Assembly: GCA_018241445.1 (NCBI GenBank)
Contig: JAFEDT010000004.1
Coordinates: forward strand, 124,001 to 188,000
DNA from: Pseudomonadota bacterium
Lineage (GTDB): Bacteria > Pseudomonadota > Gammaproteobacteria > Steroidobacterales > Steroidobacteraceae
Direction of reading: 5' to 3'
DNA length: 64,000 bases
Below the pieces are notes generated by a model that saw only the letters and a program-made list of their open reading frames with translations, made no database searches and was not told the DNA's origin. Below are positions 1 through 7,916 of this stretch, piece by piece; position 1 is the stretch's first letter, and the number at the start of each line of letters is the position of its first letter. Made by a program: the position numbers and the translations under genes.

Positions 1-1049
1 CTGCGGCGGCAAGCCTGCCCGCACCGGCAGTCTCACCCGCGACACCTGCAGCGGCCTCGGGCTCACCGCCACCAGATGCGGCCGAGGCACCGGCCGGCAG
101 CGGGAACTTCACGCTGCAACGAGCCGATGTCGCCGCCTTCATCCGCGAGGTCAGCGCGCGCAACGGACTGGAAGAGCACGAGGTCCGCGCCCTGCTGCGC
201 CAGGCACAGCCGCAGCCGAAGATCATCGAGATCATGGAGCGGCCGGTGGAACGCATCGCCCCGTGGTGGGAGTACCGCGCGCGCTTCCTGACGCCCGAGC
301 GCATCAGCGACGGCGCGCAATTCTGGACCGAGCATCGGGAATCGGTGGAACGTGCCGCCGCGAAGTACCAGGTGCCGCCGGAGTACCTGGTCGCGATCCT
401 GGGCGTGGAGACTTTCTACGGGCGCCTGACCGGCCGCTACCGGGTGCTCGATGCGCTGGCGACCCTGGGCTTCGACTACCCGCCGCGCGGCAAATACTTC
501 CGCGGCGAACTGGAGCAGTTCCTGCTGCTGTGCCGCGACAACCACCTCGACCCGCTGACCACGCTCGGCTCCTATGCCGGCGCCATGGGCGCGCCGCAAT
601 TCATGCCCTCCACCTACCGCCACTATGCCGTGGATGCCGACAACAGCCATCGCAGTGATCTGTGGGGCAACTGGGACGACATCCTCGCCAGCATCGCCAA
701 CTACCTGCACGAGTACGGCTGGCAGCCCGGCACCCCGGTGCTGGCCGAGGCGCGCCTGGACCCCGACGCCAACTTCCAGATCGATCCGCGCAACGTCGAG
801 CTCAACGAAACCATCGCCAGCCTTGCGCACCACGGCGTGCGCGCCGTGACTGACCTGCCGCCGGACACAAAGGCGGTGCTGATCTGGGCGGAGCAGCGCG
901 AGGGTCCGGGCTATCGCGTCGGCTTTCATAACTTCCGCGTCATCACGCGCTACAACACCTCGCCGCGCTACGCCATGGCGGTGCACGACCTGGCGCAGGC
1001 CATCGCGCAGCGCATGCAGGCCACGCCAGCGACGGTAAAGGCGCAGTGA
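1..1049 (+). CDS. mltB: Lytic murein transglycosylase B (5' end outside window)
   Basis: Membrane-bound lytic transglycosylase that cleaves peptidoglycan glycan strands in the periplasm to give 1,6-anhydro-muropeptides. The frame is open from base 3, so 348 residues are visible and the signal peptide or lipobox lies upstream. Visible order: an Ala/Pro-rich linker (first ~35 residues), then a helical region, then the SLT domain with the catalytic Glu in the GVETFYG motif (visible residue ~136), followed by GAMGAPQFMPS and the SDLWGNWDDI motif, all typical of the MltB/SltB family. The stop overlaps the GTG start of rlpA by four bases, indicating coupled translation. It heads a cell-wall gene run (rlpA, dacA, dat, ybeD) common in Gammaproteobacteria. 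The family call is secure; the exact MltB versus MltB2/SltB subtype is inferred from the neighbours. Confidence 0.93.
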   Translation, partial: AAASLPAPAVSPATPAAASGSPPPDAAEAPAGSGNFTLQRADVAAFIREVSARNGLEEHEVRALLRQAQPQPKIIEIMERPVERIAPWWEYRARFLTPERISDGAQFWTEHRESVERAAAKYQVPPEYLVAILGVETFYGRLTGRYRVLDALATLGFDYPPRGKYFRGELEQFLLLCRDNHLDPLTTLGSYAGAMGAPQFMPSTYRHYAVDADNSHRSDLWGNWDDILASIANYLHEYGWQPGTPVLAEARLDPDANFQIDPRNVELNETIASLAHHGVRAVTDLPPDTKAVLIWAEQREGPGYRVGFHNFRVITRYNTSPRYAMAVHDLAQAIAQRMQATPATVKAQ

Positions 1050-1909
1050 GTCCACTGCTGCGTGGCTGCGCGCGCACCGCGCCGGCCGCCGCACTGCTGC
1101 TGTTGTGCGGTTGCTCGATGCTGGCCCGGCGCCCGCCGCCATCCGGGCCGCCGGTGCCCGCCGCGACGGGCGCACCGCAGCCGGCGCCGCCCGCCGCGCC
1201 GCCGGGCGGCGTGCCGCCGCCGCCACCCAACATCGATTCAATACCGGACGCGGTGCCGCGCTACGAGCCGCGCAGCGCGCGTGGCAACCCGCCCTTCTAC
1301 ACGGTGCTGGGCCGCCGCTACGTGGTGCTCGGCAGTGCCGAGGGCTACGTGGAGCGCGGCGTCGCCTCCTGGTACGGCCCCACTTTCCATGGCGGCAACA
1401 CCTCCAATGGCGACCTGTACGACATGTACGCGATGACCGCTGCGCACAAGACACTGCCGCTGCCGTGTTACGCGCGCGTCACCAATCTTGCCAATGGCCG
1501 CACTGTGGTGGTGCGCATCAACGACCGCGGCCCGTTCGTCGCCAACCGGCTGATCGATCTGTCTTACACGGCGGCAGCCAGGCTCGACATGCTCAGGAAC
1601 GGCACGGCGCTGGTCGAAGTACGCACGCTGACGCCCGGAGAGCCCGACAACCTGACCCGCAGCAGCGCCACGCCGCCAGCCGCGCTGTACCTGCAGGCCG
1701 GCGCCTTCGCCGACCCGGGCAACGCACAGCGCCTGCAGGCACGACTGACGGCGGCGGGCGTCAAGGGCGCCTTCGTACTGTCGCCGATCACCGGCACTTC
1801 GCGCCTGTATCGCGTACGCGTGGGCCCGATCGCGAGCGTCGCCGTCTACGACCAGCTCGCCGCGCAGCTCGGTTCACTGGGCATCGAGGCGCGGCTCGCC
1901 AACGACTGA
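1046..1909 (+). CDS. rlpA: Septal ring lytic transglycosylase / lipoprotein RlpA
   Basis: RlpA is a lipoprotein that, in studied species, cleaves denuded glycan strands at the septum. This 287-residue protein starts at GTG inside the mltB stop. It has a short hydrophobic signal with a possible lipobox (LLCGC, Cys23; Cys at -2 is atypical), then a Pro/Ala-rich linker (25-70). The double-psi beta-barrel follows (~105-195), with GVASWYGPTFHG, TSNGD, AMTAAHKTLPL and VRINDRGPF. A SPOR peptidoglycan-binding domain is at the C-terminus (~210-285). Domain order and length are normal for RlpA. Next to mltB and dacA it belongs to a conserved cell-elongation/division gene set. Confidence 0.95.
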   Translation: MSPLLRGCARTAPAAALLLLCGCSMLARRPPPSGPPVPAATGAPQPAPPAAPPGGVPPPPPNIDSIPDAVPRYEPRSARGNPPFYTVLGRRYVVLGSAEGYVERGVASWYGPTFHGGNTSNGDLYDMYAMTAAHKTLPLPCYARVTNLANGRTVVVRINDRGPFVANRLIDLSYTAAARLDMLRNGTALVEVRTLTPGEPDNLTRSSATPPAALYLQAGAFADPGNAQRLQARLTAAGVKGAFVLSPITGTSRLYRVRVGPIASVAVYDQLAAQLGSLGIEARLAND

Positions 1910-2024
1910 AGGCGTAAGCCGTGCCCCAGGCGTCGCGGCGTGCGGAGCGAGCGCGTGAGCACGCACCCGCGTGGCTGGATCAGTTAGAATTTGTTTCTCC
2001 CGCCGCCCTTTTCAAGGAAGCCGC

Positions 2025-3182
2025 ATGGTGCACCGTCCGCCCCTGTTCGCCCGTTCCGCCCTGCTTGCCACGCTTGCCCTCGCAAGCCTCGCTGCCCGGG
2101 CTGCCGCCCCGATTCCTGCGCCGCCGCCGGTCAGCGCGCGCGCCTACATCCTGCAGGACTACCAGAGCGGCCGCATCCTCGCCCAGGATCACGCCGACAT
2201 GCGCGTGGAGCCTGCAAGCCTGACCAAGCTGATGGCGGCCTACGTGGTCTTCACTGCCCTGTCCGAGGGGCGCCTGAAGCTGACAGACGAAGTCACCATC
2301 AGCGAGCACGCCTGGCGCGCCGAAGGCTCGCGCACCTTCGTGCAGGTCGGCACCCGCGTACCGGTCGACATCCTGCTCAAGGGCATGATCGTGCAGTCGG
2401 GGAACGACGCCACCATCGCGCTTGCCGAGCGCGTCGGCGGCACCGAGGCCGGTTTCGCGCAGATCATGAACGAGTATGCGAAGCGACTGGGGCTGACGGG
2501 CAGCCACTTCGAGGACAGCAACGGTCTGCCCTCGCCCAATCACTACACGACCGCGCGCGACATCGCCACCCTGTCCACGGCGCTGATCCGCCAGTTCCCG
2601 CAGTACTATTCGCTGTTCAGCCTGCGCGAATTCATCTGGAACAACATCCACCAGGGCAACCGCAACGGCCTGCTGGGACGCGATCCCGGCGTGGACGGAC
2701 TGAAGACCGGCCATACCGACGCCGCCGGCTACTGCCTGGCCACCTCGGCGCTGCGCAACGGCATGCGGCTGGTGTCGGTGGTGATGGGCGCTCCGAGCAT
2801 CAAGGCGCGCGAGGGCGCCAGCTCCGCGCTGCTGAACTACGGCTATACGTTCTACGAGACGGTGCGCGTGAAGTCCGCGCAGGACACGGTGCTCAAGCCG
2901 CGTGTCTACAAGTCGGCCACGGAGTTCGCCGCGCTGGGCGTGCCGCATGATGTGTGGGTGACGGTCGGGCGCGGCCAGGCCGCGGCGCTGAAGACCGCCG
3001 CGCACCTGACCCGCGAACCGCTGGTGGCGCCGCTCGCGGCCGGCCAGCCGGTCGGGGAGTTCACCGTCAGCGACGCGGGTGACGAGGTGGCGGCACGCGC
3101 ACCGCTGGTGCCGCTGGCGGCGGTTGCGACCGGCGGCCTGTGGACACGCGCCGTCGACAGCATCGCGCTGTGGTTCCATTGA
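2025..3182 (+). CDS. dacA: D-alanyl-D-alanine carboxypeptidase (PBP5/6 type)
   Basis: Low-molecular-weight penicillin-binding protein that removes the terminal D-Ala of peptidoglycan pentapeptides in the periplasm. The ATG at 2025 is chosen because AAGGAAG (2014-2020) precedes it at good spacing and it opens directly into a signal peptide ending around ARAAA; an upstream in-frame GTG at 1971 would add 18 unlikely residues. All three active-site motifs are present: S65-L-T-K68, S125-G-N and K227-T-G. The second, PBP5-type C-terminal beta domain follows (~residue 290 on), and the end is likely an amphipathic membrane anchor (RAVDSIALWFH). Length 385 residues is normal. There are about 115 bases between rlpA and this gene, so it may have its own promoter. 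Confidence 0.95.
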   Translation: MVHRPPLFARSALLATLALASLAARAAAPIPAPPPVSARAYILQDYQSGRILAQDHADMRVEPASLTKLMAAYVVFTALSEGRLKLTDEVTISEHAWRAEGSRTFVQVGTRVPVDILLKGMIVQSGNDATIALAERVGGTEAGFAQIMNEYAKRLGLTGSHFEDSNGLPSPNHYTTARDIATLSTALIRQFPQYYSLFSLREFIWNNIHQGNRNGLLGRDPGVDGLKTGHTDAAGYCLATSALRNGMRLVSVVMGAPSIKAREGASSALLNYGYTFYETVRVKSAQDTVLKPRVYKSATEFAALGVPHDVWVTVGRGQAAALKTAAHLTREPLVAPLAAGQPVGEFTVSDAGDEVAARAPLVPLAAVATGGLWTRAVDSIALWFH

Positions 3183-3225
3183 TCATGGCGCATCCCTGCG
3201 CCTGCCCACTCGGCTGACGATCTCA

Positions 3226-4098
3226 ATGGCTGATCCGCTGCCGCTGTGTTACCTCAACGGGCGCTACCAGCCGCTCGCCGAAGCGCGCGTCTCGCCGCTC
3301 GACCGCGCCTTCCTGTACGCCGACGCCGTCTACGAGGTCATGCCGGTGTACGGCGGGCGGCCGTTTCGCTTCGAGGCGCACCGGCAACGCCTCACACGCA
3401 GTCTCGCCGCGATCGAGATGGACGATCCACACAGCGAGACTGAGTGGCGCGACATCCTGGGTACCCTCATCGGGCGCAATGGCGGCGGCGACCAGTACGT
3501 CTACTGGCAGGTGACACGCGGTGCGCAGTCCGGCCGCAACCACGCGCCCCTGCCTCAGATCGCGCGCACCGTGTTCGCCTTCTGCGCGCCACTGCCGGCA
3601 GTGTCCGCCGACGTACTGGCGCGCGGAGTGGCCTGCGTGACCGCGCAGGACACCCGCTGGGCGCGCTGCGACATCAAGTCGACCGCGCTGCTCGCCAACG
3701 TGCTGCTGCGCCAGCAGGCCAGCCAGGCCGGCGCCGCGGAAACCATCCTGCTGCGGGACGGGGAACTGACTGAAGCTTCTGCTTCCGCCGTGCACGTGGT
3801 GCTGGGCGGACAGATCATCACCCCGCCGCCGTCCCACCAGCTGCTGCCGGGCACGACGCGCGGAGTGGTGGAGGAACTTGCTGCGCGCCTCGGACTTGCG
3901 CACCGCAGCGCCCCGGTCAGTGAAGCGCAGCTGCGCGCCGCTGACGAGATATGGCTCTCTGCGGCCACGCGTGAGGTGCAGGCCGTCGCCTCGCTCGACG
4001 GCCGCGCCGTCGGCGCCGGGGTGCCCGGTCCCCTGTGGCGCCGCATGTACGATGGCCTGCAGAACTACAAGCGTGAACTCGCCGGCACCCCCTGGTAG
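3226..4098 (+). CDS. dat: D-amino acid aminotransferase
   Basis: Class IV PLP-dependent aminotransferase that interconverts D-alanine and D-glutamate and so may feed D-amino acids to cell-wall synthesis. The chosen ATG gives 290 residues, the usual family length, and starts right at the conserved first strand (CYLNGRY). The PLP-binding lysine is in DIKST (K151); the DRAFLYADAVYEV, LLRDGELTEASASAVH and LLPGTTR motifs match fold-type IV enzymes. It sits between dacA and ybeD, as in many Gammaproteobacteria. A branched-chain aminotransferase or aminodeoxychorismate lyase is the alternative, less likely from the neighbours. Confidence 0.88.
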   Translation: MADPLPLCYLNGRYQPLAEARVSPLDRAFLYADAVYEVMPVYGGRPFRFEAHRQRLTRSLAAIEMDDPHSETEWRDILGTLIGRNGGGDQYVYWQVTRGAQSGRNHAPLPQIARTVFAFCAPLPAVSADVLARGVACVTAQDTRWARCDIKSTALLANVLLRQQASQAGAAETILLRDGELTEASASAVHVVLGGQIITPPPSHQLLPGTTRGVVEELAARLGLAHRSAPVSEAQLRAADEIWLSAATREVQAVASLDGRAVGAGVPGPLWRRMYDGLQNYKRELAGTPW

Positions 4099-4107
4099 AG
4101 CCCAGCC

Positions 4108-4374
4108 GTGAGCACTGCACCCGAGTGCCTGACCTTCCCGACCGACTACCCGGTGAAGGTGGTAGGCCCCCCGGATGACGCCTTCCGGGCACGGGTGCAT
4201 GCCATCGTGCTGCGCCATGCCCCAGAGCTGCTGCCGGAGCAGGTCAGCGAACGCGCCAGCTCCGGCGGCCGGTTCATATCCATCTCTTATCTGCTGCGCG
4301 CCCGGAGCCGCGCGCAGGTCGAGGCGCTGGTGACGGAGTTGCAGGCCTGTGAAGGGGTGATGATGCTGATTTGA
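4108..4374 (+). CDS. ybeD: DUF493 family protein YbeD
   Basis: Small 88-residue protein of the DUF493/UPF0250 family, an ACT-like fold of unproven biochemical role usually linked to lipoate genes. It starts at GTG ten bases after the dat stop. Recognisable features are TDYPVKVVGPPDD at the start and the SSGGRFISIS segment. In E. coli and relatives ybeD is followed directly by lipB-lipA. Here those genes are some 7.6 kb away on the other strand, and the sulfate-transport module occupies the gap. Confidence 0.88.
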   Translation: MSTAPECLTFPTDYPVKVVGPPDDAFRARVHAIVLRHAPELLPEQVSERASSGGRFISISYLLRARSRAQVEALVTELQACEGVMMLI

Positions 4375-4381
4375 CCCGCCC

Positions 4382-4409
4382 GTCACCGATTTGTCACCAG
4401 GCCGCGACC
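4382..4409 (+). promoter_or_regulatory. Phased GTCAC direct repeats upstream of cysA
   Basis: GTCACC occurs at 4382 and again at 4393, with a degenerate copy GCGACC at 4404: three hexamers spaced exactly 11 bp, 46-73 bases before the cysA ATG. The 11-bp head-to-tail arrangement is how OmpR/PhoB-family regulators bind (for example the PHO box). The same motif and phasing occur upstream of sbp at 11811-11849, and a PhoB-type regulator lies between them at 10013. A binding site for that regulator is an inference. A weak TTGTCA (4391-4396) overlaps the repeats. Confidence 0.5.
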
Positions 4410-4454
4410 GGTACGAAACTGACGCTCCTGCGCAGCCACCGGTAGCATGTCCGG

Positions 4455-6197
4455 ATGTCCATCACACTCGACCAGGTCACCAAGCACTACGGCGGCGCGC
4501 CGGTCGTCAACGACGTCTCCCTGGATATCGGCGATGGCGAGTTCTTCGTGCTGCTGGGCCCCTCCGGCAGCGGCAAGAGCACGCTGCTGCGCGCCATCGC
4601 CGGCCTGACGGGCATCGACCACGGCCGTATCAGCCTGCACGGGCGCGACGTCACGCACGTCAGCGCGCGCAAGCGCGGCGTCGGACTTGTGTTCCAGAAC
4701 TACGCCCTGTTTCGCCACATGACGGTCGCGGAAAACATCGAGTTCGCGTTGCGGGTGCGGCGCATGCGCGCGCGGCGGCGGCGCGAGCGGCGGGCGGAAC
4801 TGCTGCGGCTGGTGGCACTCGAGGGCATGGACGAGCGCATGCCGGGGCAGCTCTCCGGCGGCCAGCAGCAGCGCGTGGCGGTAGCGCGGGCGCTGGCGCA
4901 CAAACCCGAGGTACTGCTGCTCGATGAGCCCTTCGGCGCGCTGGACGCCAAGATCCGCGAGGAGCTGCGGCGCACCATCCGCCAGGTGCAACGCGAGCTG
5001 GGAATCACCACCGTGCTGGTGACTCACGACCAGGAAGAAGCTTTCGCCATGGCCGATCGCATCGGCATCATGAACCTGGGAAGGCTGCTGGAAGTCGGCG
5101 CTCCCCACGACCTGTATACCCGGCCGCAGACGCGCTTTGTCGCAACCTTCCTCGGCGCCGCCAACCTGCTGCTGGCACGGCGCACCGCTGACGGCATCCA
5201 GGCCGGGGCCGCCACGCTGCCGACGGCGGAGCGCGCCGCGGGAGAACGCGAGCACGAGGTCGTGGCCGTGGTGCGGCCCGAGGAAATCGAACTGGCGCCG
5301 CAGCGCGCACAGCTGACCAGCGGCTATCTGACGCAGGGCATGGTGGACGAAGTCACTTTTACCGGTTCGCTGGAGCGGCTGCGGGTGCTGCCGCAGTCCG
5401 ACAGCGGTGGCACCCTGCTGGCGGACGCTGACGGCGAGGCGCGTGCCATGCTGCACGTTACGCGCAGCCAGTACGAGCAGCTCGGATTCGCGGTGCAGCC
5501 TGGGCAGACGGTTGCCATCGGGGTGCGCCGCCTGCACGTCCTGCCCACACCCCTGTCGAGCTTCACCGCCTGCGCGGCCGATGAAGCCGGGGCGGAAGCG
5601 CTCGGCCGCCAGCCCTTCCTGGCGGAACTGGCGGCGCGGATGAAGACGCGCATCGCGCTGCGGGTGGAACCGCTGTGGGATAGCGGCGCGCCCGCCCGCG
5701 GCGCCGACCATGGCTTCGTCGGCATCACGGTACTGGCGGCGCAGCCGGACGGCGCGCGCCACGCCCGCTGGCTGCTGGATCGTGGCGCCACGGACGTACT
5801 GCTGCTGCCGCACGAGGCGCGCGCGCCGCAGCGGGTCCTGATTCACTGGACCCAGCCGTCAGCGCGTGCCGCCACCCTGGCGGCGGCTGCGAGCCTGTTG
5901 CGACATGTGGCGGCGGAGGCGGTGTACCTGGGAATCCAGCCGCGGCGGGACGATGGCGCGCAACCGCAGGGCATGCGCGCCCTGCTGGATGCGCGCGCCG
6001 AGGCGCAGGCTGCGCACGGCCTCGACATGCGCACCGAGCTGCGCGTCGGCGACGCCGCCCAGGAGCTGTTGCGTCGCCTCGCCGAGGCGCCCGGGCAGAT
6101 GCTGATCCTGGGCATCGGTGCTGCCGCCGACTGCGACGGCAGCCTGCAACCGCTCCTCACCGGCGCACGCTGGCCGGTACTGCTGGTGCGGCGTTGA
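4455..6197 (+). CDS. cysA: Sulfate/thiosulfate ABC transporter ATPase fused to a Usp-like domain
   Basis: Energises sulfate (or related oxyanion) import with the CysT/CysW permeases encoded next. The N-terminal ~235 residues are a complete ABC ATPase: Walker A GPSGSGKST (35-43), Q-loop around VFQNYALF, signature LSGGQQQR, Walker B LLLDEPFGALD and H-loop VTHDQ. A TOBE-like regulatory region follows (~240-365). Normal CysA proteins end near residue 340-370; this one is 580 residues. The extra ~200 residues have a universal-stress-protein-like pattern: a strand at RVLIHW, RVGDAAQELL, a strand LILGIG and a final GARWPVLLVRR. The nucleotide-binding G-x2-G-x9-G(S/T) motif is only partly kept. The fusion may tie transport to a cytoplasmic signal; this is inference. 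Confidence 0.9.
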   Translation: MSITLDQVTKHYGGAPVVNDVSLDIGDGEFFVLLGPSGSGKSTLLRAIAGLTGIDHGRISLHGRDVTHVSARKRGVGLVFQNYALFRHMTVAENIEFALRVRRMRARRRRERRAELLRLVALEGMDERMPGQLSGGQQQRVAVARALAHKPEVLLLDEPFGALDAKIREELRRTIRQVQRELGITTVLVTHDQEEAFAMADRIGIMNLGRLLEVGAPHDLYTRPQTRFVATFLGAANLLLARRTADGIQAGAATLPTAERAAGEREHEVVAVVRPEEIELAPQRAQLTSGYLTQGMVDEVTFTGSLERLRVLPQSDSGGTLLADADGEARAMLHVTRSQYEQLGFAVQPGQTVAIGVRRLHVLPTPLSSFTACAADEAGAEALGRQPFLAELAARMKTRIALRVEPLWDSGAPARGADHGFVGITVLAAQPDGARHARWLLDRGATDVLLLPHEARAPQRVLIHWTQPSARAATLAAAASLLRHVAAEAVYLGIQPRRDDGAQPQGMRALLDARAEAQAAHGLDMRTELRVGDAAQELLRRLAEAPGQMLILGIGAAADCDGSLQPLLTGARWPVLLVRR

Positions 6198-7048
6198 TGG
6201 CGGCCAGCACGCGCACCTTCCGCGAACCCAGCGTGCTGCCCGGGTTCGGACTGACCTTCGGCTTCACCACGTTCTTCCTCAGCGTCATGGTGCTGCTGCC
6301 CCTGGCCGCGCTGGTACTGGTGGCGGCGTCGATGCACTGGCTGGATTTCTGGCACGTGGTGGCCAGCCCGCGGGCACTGGGCTCCTACCGCCTGTCCTTC
6401 GGCGCCTCGCTGCTGGCCGCCAGCGTCAACGCGGTGTTCGGCTTCATCATCGCCTGGACCCTGACGCGTTACGACTTCCCCGGGCGCAAGATGGTCGATG
6501 CGCTGATCGATATGCCCTTTGCCCTGCCCACCGCGGTCTCCGGCATCGCGCTGACCACCGTGTTCGCGCGCAACGGCTGGATCGGCCGCTACCTGGAGCC
6601 CCTCGGCGTGCACGTGACCTACACCTGGATCGGCGTCACACTGGCCCTGACCCTGATCAGCATGCCCTTCACCGTGCGCGCCGTGCAGCCGGCGCTCGCC
6701 GAGGTGCAGCGCGACCTGGAGGATGCCGCCGAAACCCTCGGCGCCGGACGCTTCACCGTGTTCCGCCGCATCATCCTGCCCACGGTGCTGCCGGCGCTGT
6801 TGACGGGCTTCACCCTGTCGTTCGCGCGCGCGGTCGGCGAGTACGGCTCGGTGATCTTCATCGCCGGCAACCTGCCGCTGAAAACCGAAATCACGCCCCT
6901 GCTGATCGTGATCCACCTGGAGGAGTTCGACTATCGCGGCGCGGCTGCCCTGGGCGTGGTGATGCTCGCCATCTCATTCGTCATGCTGCTGGCCATCAAC
7001 CTGCTGCAGGCGTGGGGCCGCGGCCGGCTGCTGCGGCGCAGGTCCTGA
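6197..7048 (+). CDS. cysT: Sulfate ABC transporter permease CysT (CysU)
   Basis: Inner-membrane permease half of the sulfate/thiosulfate importer. The ATG overlaps the cysA stop (TGATG); an adjacent TTG one codon earlier is possible. It is 283 residues with about six predicted membrane helices. The EAA loop that docks on CysA is visible as DLEDAAETLGAGRFTVFRRIILP-type sequence near residue 175-200. The motifs FSLSFARAVGEYGS and FIAGNLPLKTEI are typical of CysT/ModB-type permeases. It is in tight order cysA-cysT-cysW. Confidence 0.93.
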   Translation: MAASTRTFREPSVLPGFGLTFGFTTFFLSVMVLLPLAALVLVAASMHWLDFWHVVASPRALGSYRLSFGASLLAASVNAVFGFIIAWTLTRYDFPGRKMVDALIDMPFALPTAVSGIALTTVFARNGWIGRYLEPLGVHVTYTWIGVTLALTLISMPFTVRAVQPALAEVQRDLEDAAETLGAGRFTVFRRIILPTVLPALLTGFTLSFARAVGEYGSVIFIAGNLPLKTEITPLLIVIHLEEFDYRGAAALGVVMLAISFVMLLAINLLQAWGRGRLLRRRS

Positions 7049-7050
7049 TC

Positions 7051-7914
7051 ATGGCGGCACTGCCCAGGCTGTTCGGTGCCGACGCTCCGCGCCCGGGCAA
7101 GCACACCTGGCGCCACTCACTGACGCGCTGGCTGTTCATCGGCATCTCGCTCACCTTCCTGGTGGCGGTACTGATCGCGCCGCTGCTGACGGTGTTCGCG
7201 ATGGCGCTGGCGCACGGCATCGGCGTCTGGCTGCACGCCTTCTCCGATCCCGACACACTGGCGGCCATCCGCCTGACGCTGCTCACCGCCGCGGTGGTGG
7301 TGCCGCTCAACACCATCTTCGGCCTGGCGGCGGCGTGGTGCATCGCCAAGTTCGAATTCCGCGCCAAGAGCATGCTCATCACGCTGATCGACCTGCCGCT
7401 GGCCGTCTCACCGGTGGTCGCGGGCCTGGTATTCGTGCTGCTGTTCGGCCTCAACGGCTGGTTCGGGGCCTGGCTGCAGGAACATTCGATCTCTGTCATC
7501 TTCGCCCTGCCCGGCATCCTGCTGGCGACGATGTTCGTCACCTTCCCCTACGTGGCGCGCGAGCTGATACCGCTGATGCAGCAACTGGGTAACGACGAGG
7601 AGGAAGCCGCCATCACGCTGGGGGCCGGCGGCTGGCTGACCTTCTTCCGTGTCACCTTGCCGAAGATCCGCTGGGGCCTGGTGTACGGCGTCATCCTCTG
7701 CAACGCGCGCGCCATGGGCGAGTTCGGTGCGGTCTCGGTGGTCTCCGGCCACATCCGCGGCCTGACCAACACCATGCCGCTGCAGATCGAGATCCTCTAC
7801 AACGAATACAACTTCGTGGGCGCCTTCACGGTCGCCTCGCTCCTGACGGCACTGGCGGCATTGACGCTGCTGGTCAAGAGCGGCATCGACCGCGCCGGCT
7901 ACCGCAGGCGCTGA
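7051..7914 (+). CDS. cysW: Sulfate ABC transporter permease CysW
   Basis: Second permease of the sulfate/thiosulfate importer, 287 residues, starting at ATG two bases after the cysT stop. Multiple hydrophobic helices, an EAA loop (EEEAAITLGAGGWLTFFRV) and the CysW-type segments ARAMGEFGAVSVVSGHIRG and LQIEILYNEYNFVGAF support the assignment over CysT or ModB. It is followed by two bases and then the histidine kinase start, so transporter and two-component genes form one transcription unit. Confidence 0.94.
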   Translation: MAALPRLFGADAPRPGKHTWRHSLTRWLFIGISLTFLVAVLIAPLLTVFAMALAHGIGVWLHAFSDPDTLAAIRLTLLTAAVVVPLNTIFGLAAAWCIAKFEFRAKSMLITLIDLPLAVSPVVAGLVFVLLFGLNGWFGAWLQEHSISVIFALPGILLATMFVTFPYVARELIPLMQQLGNDEEEAAITLGAGGWLTFFRVTLPKIRWGLVYGVILCNARAMGEFGAVSVVSGHIRGLTNTMPLQIEILYNEYNFVGAFTVASLLTALAALTLLVKSGIDRAGYRRR

Positions 7915-7916
7915 CC

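Noticed and set aside
63..1454. 463-codon minus-strand frame over mltB/rlpA
   Set aside because: Shadow of two genes with clear catalytic motifs; no family resemblance.
1971..2024. Upstream GTG as dacA start
   Set aside because: Adds 18 residues before the signal peptide and lacks a ribosome site, whereas ATG 2025 has AAGGAAG.
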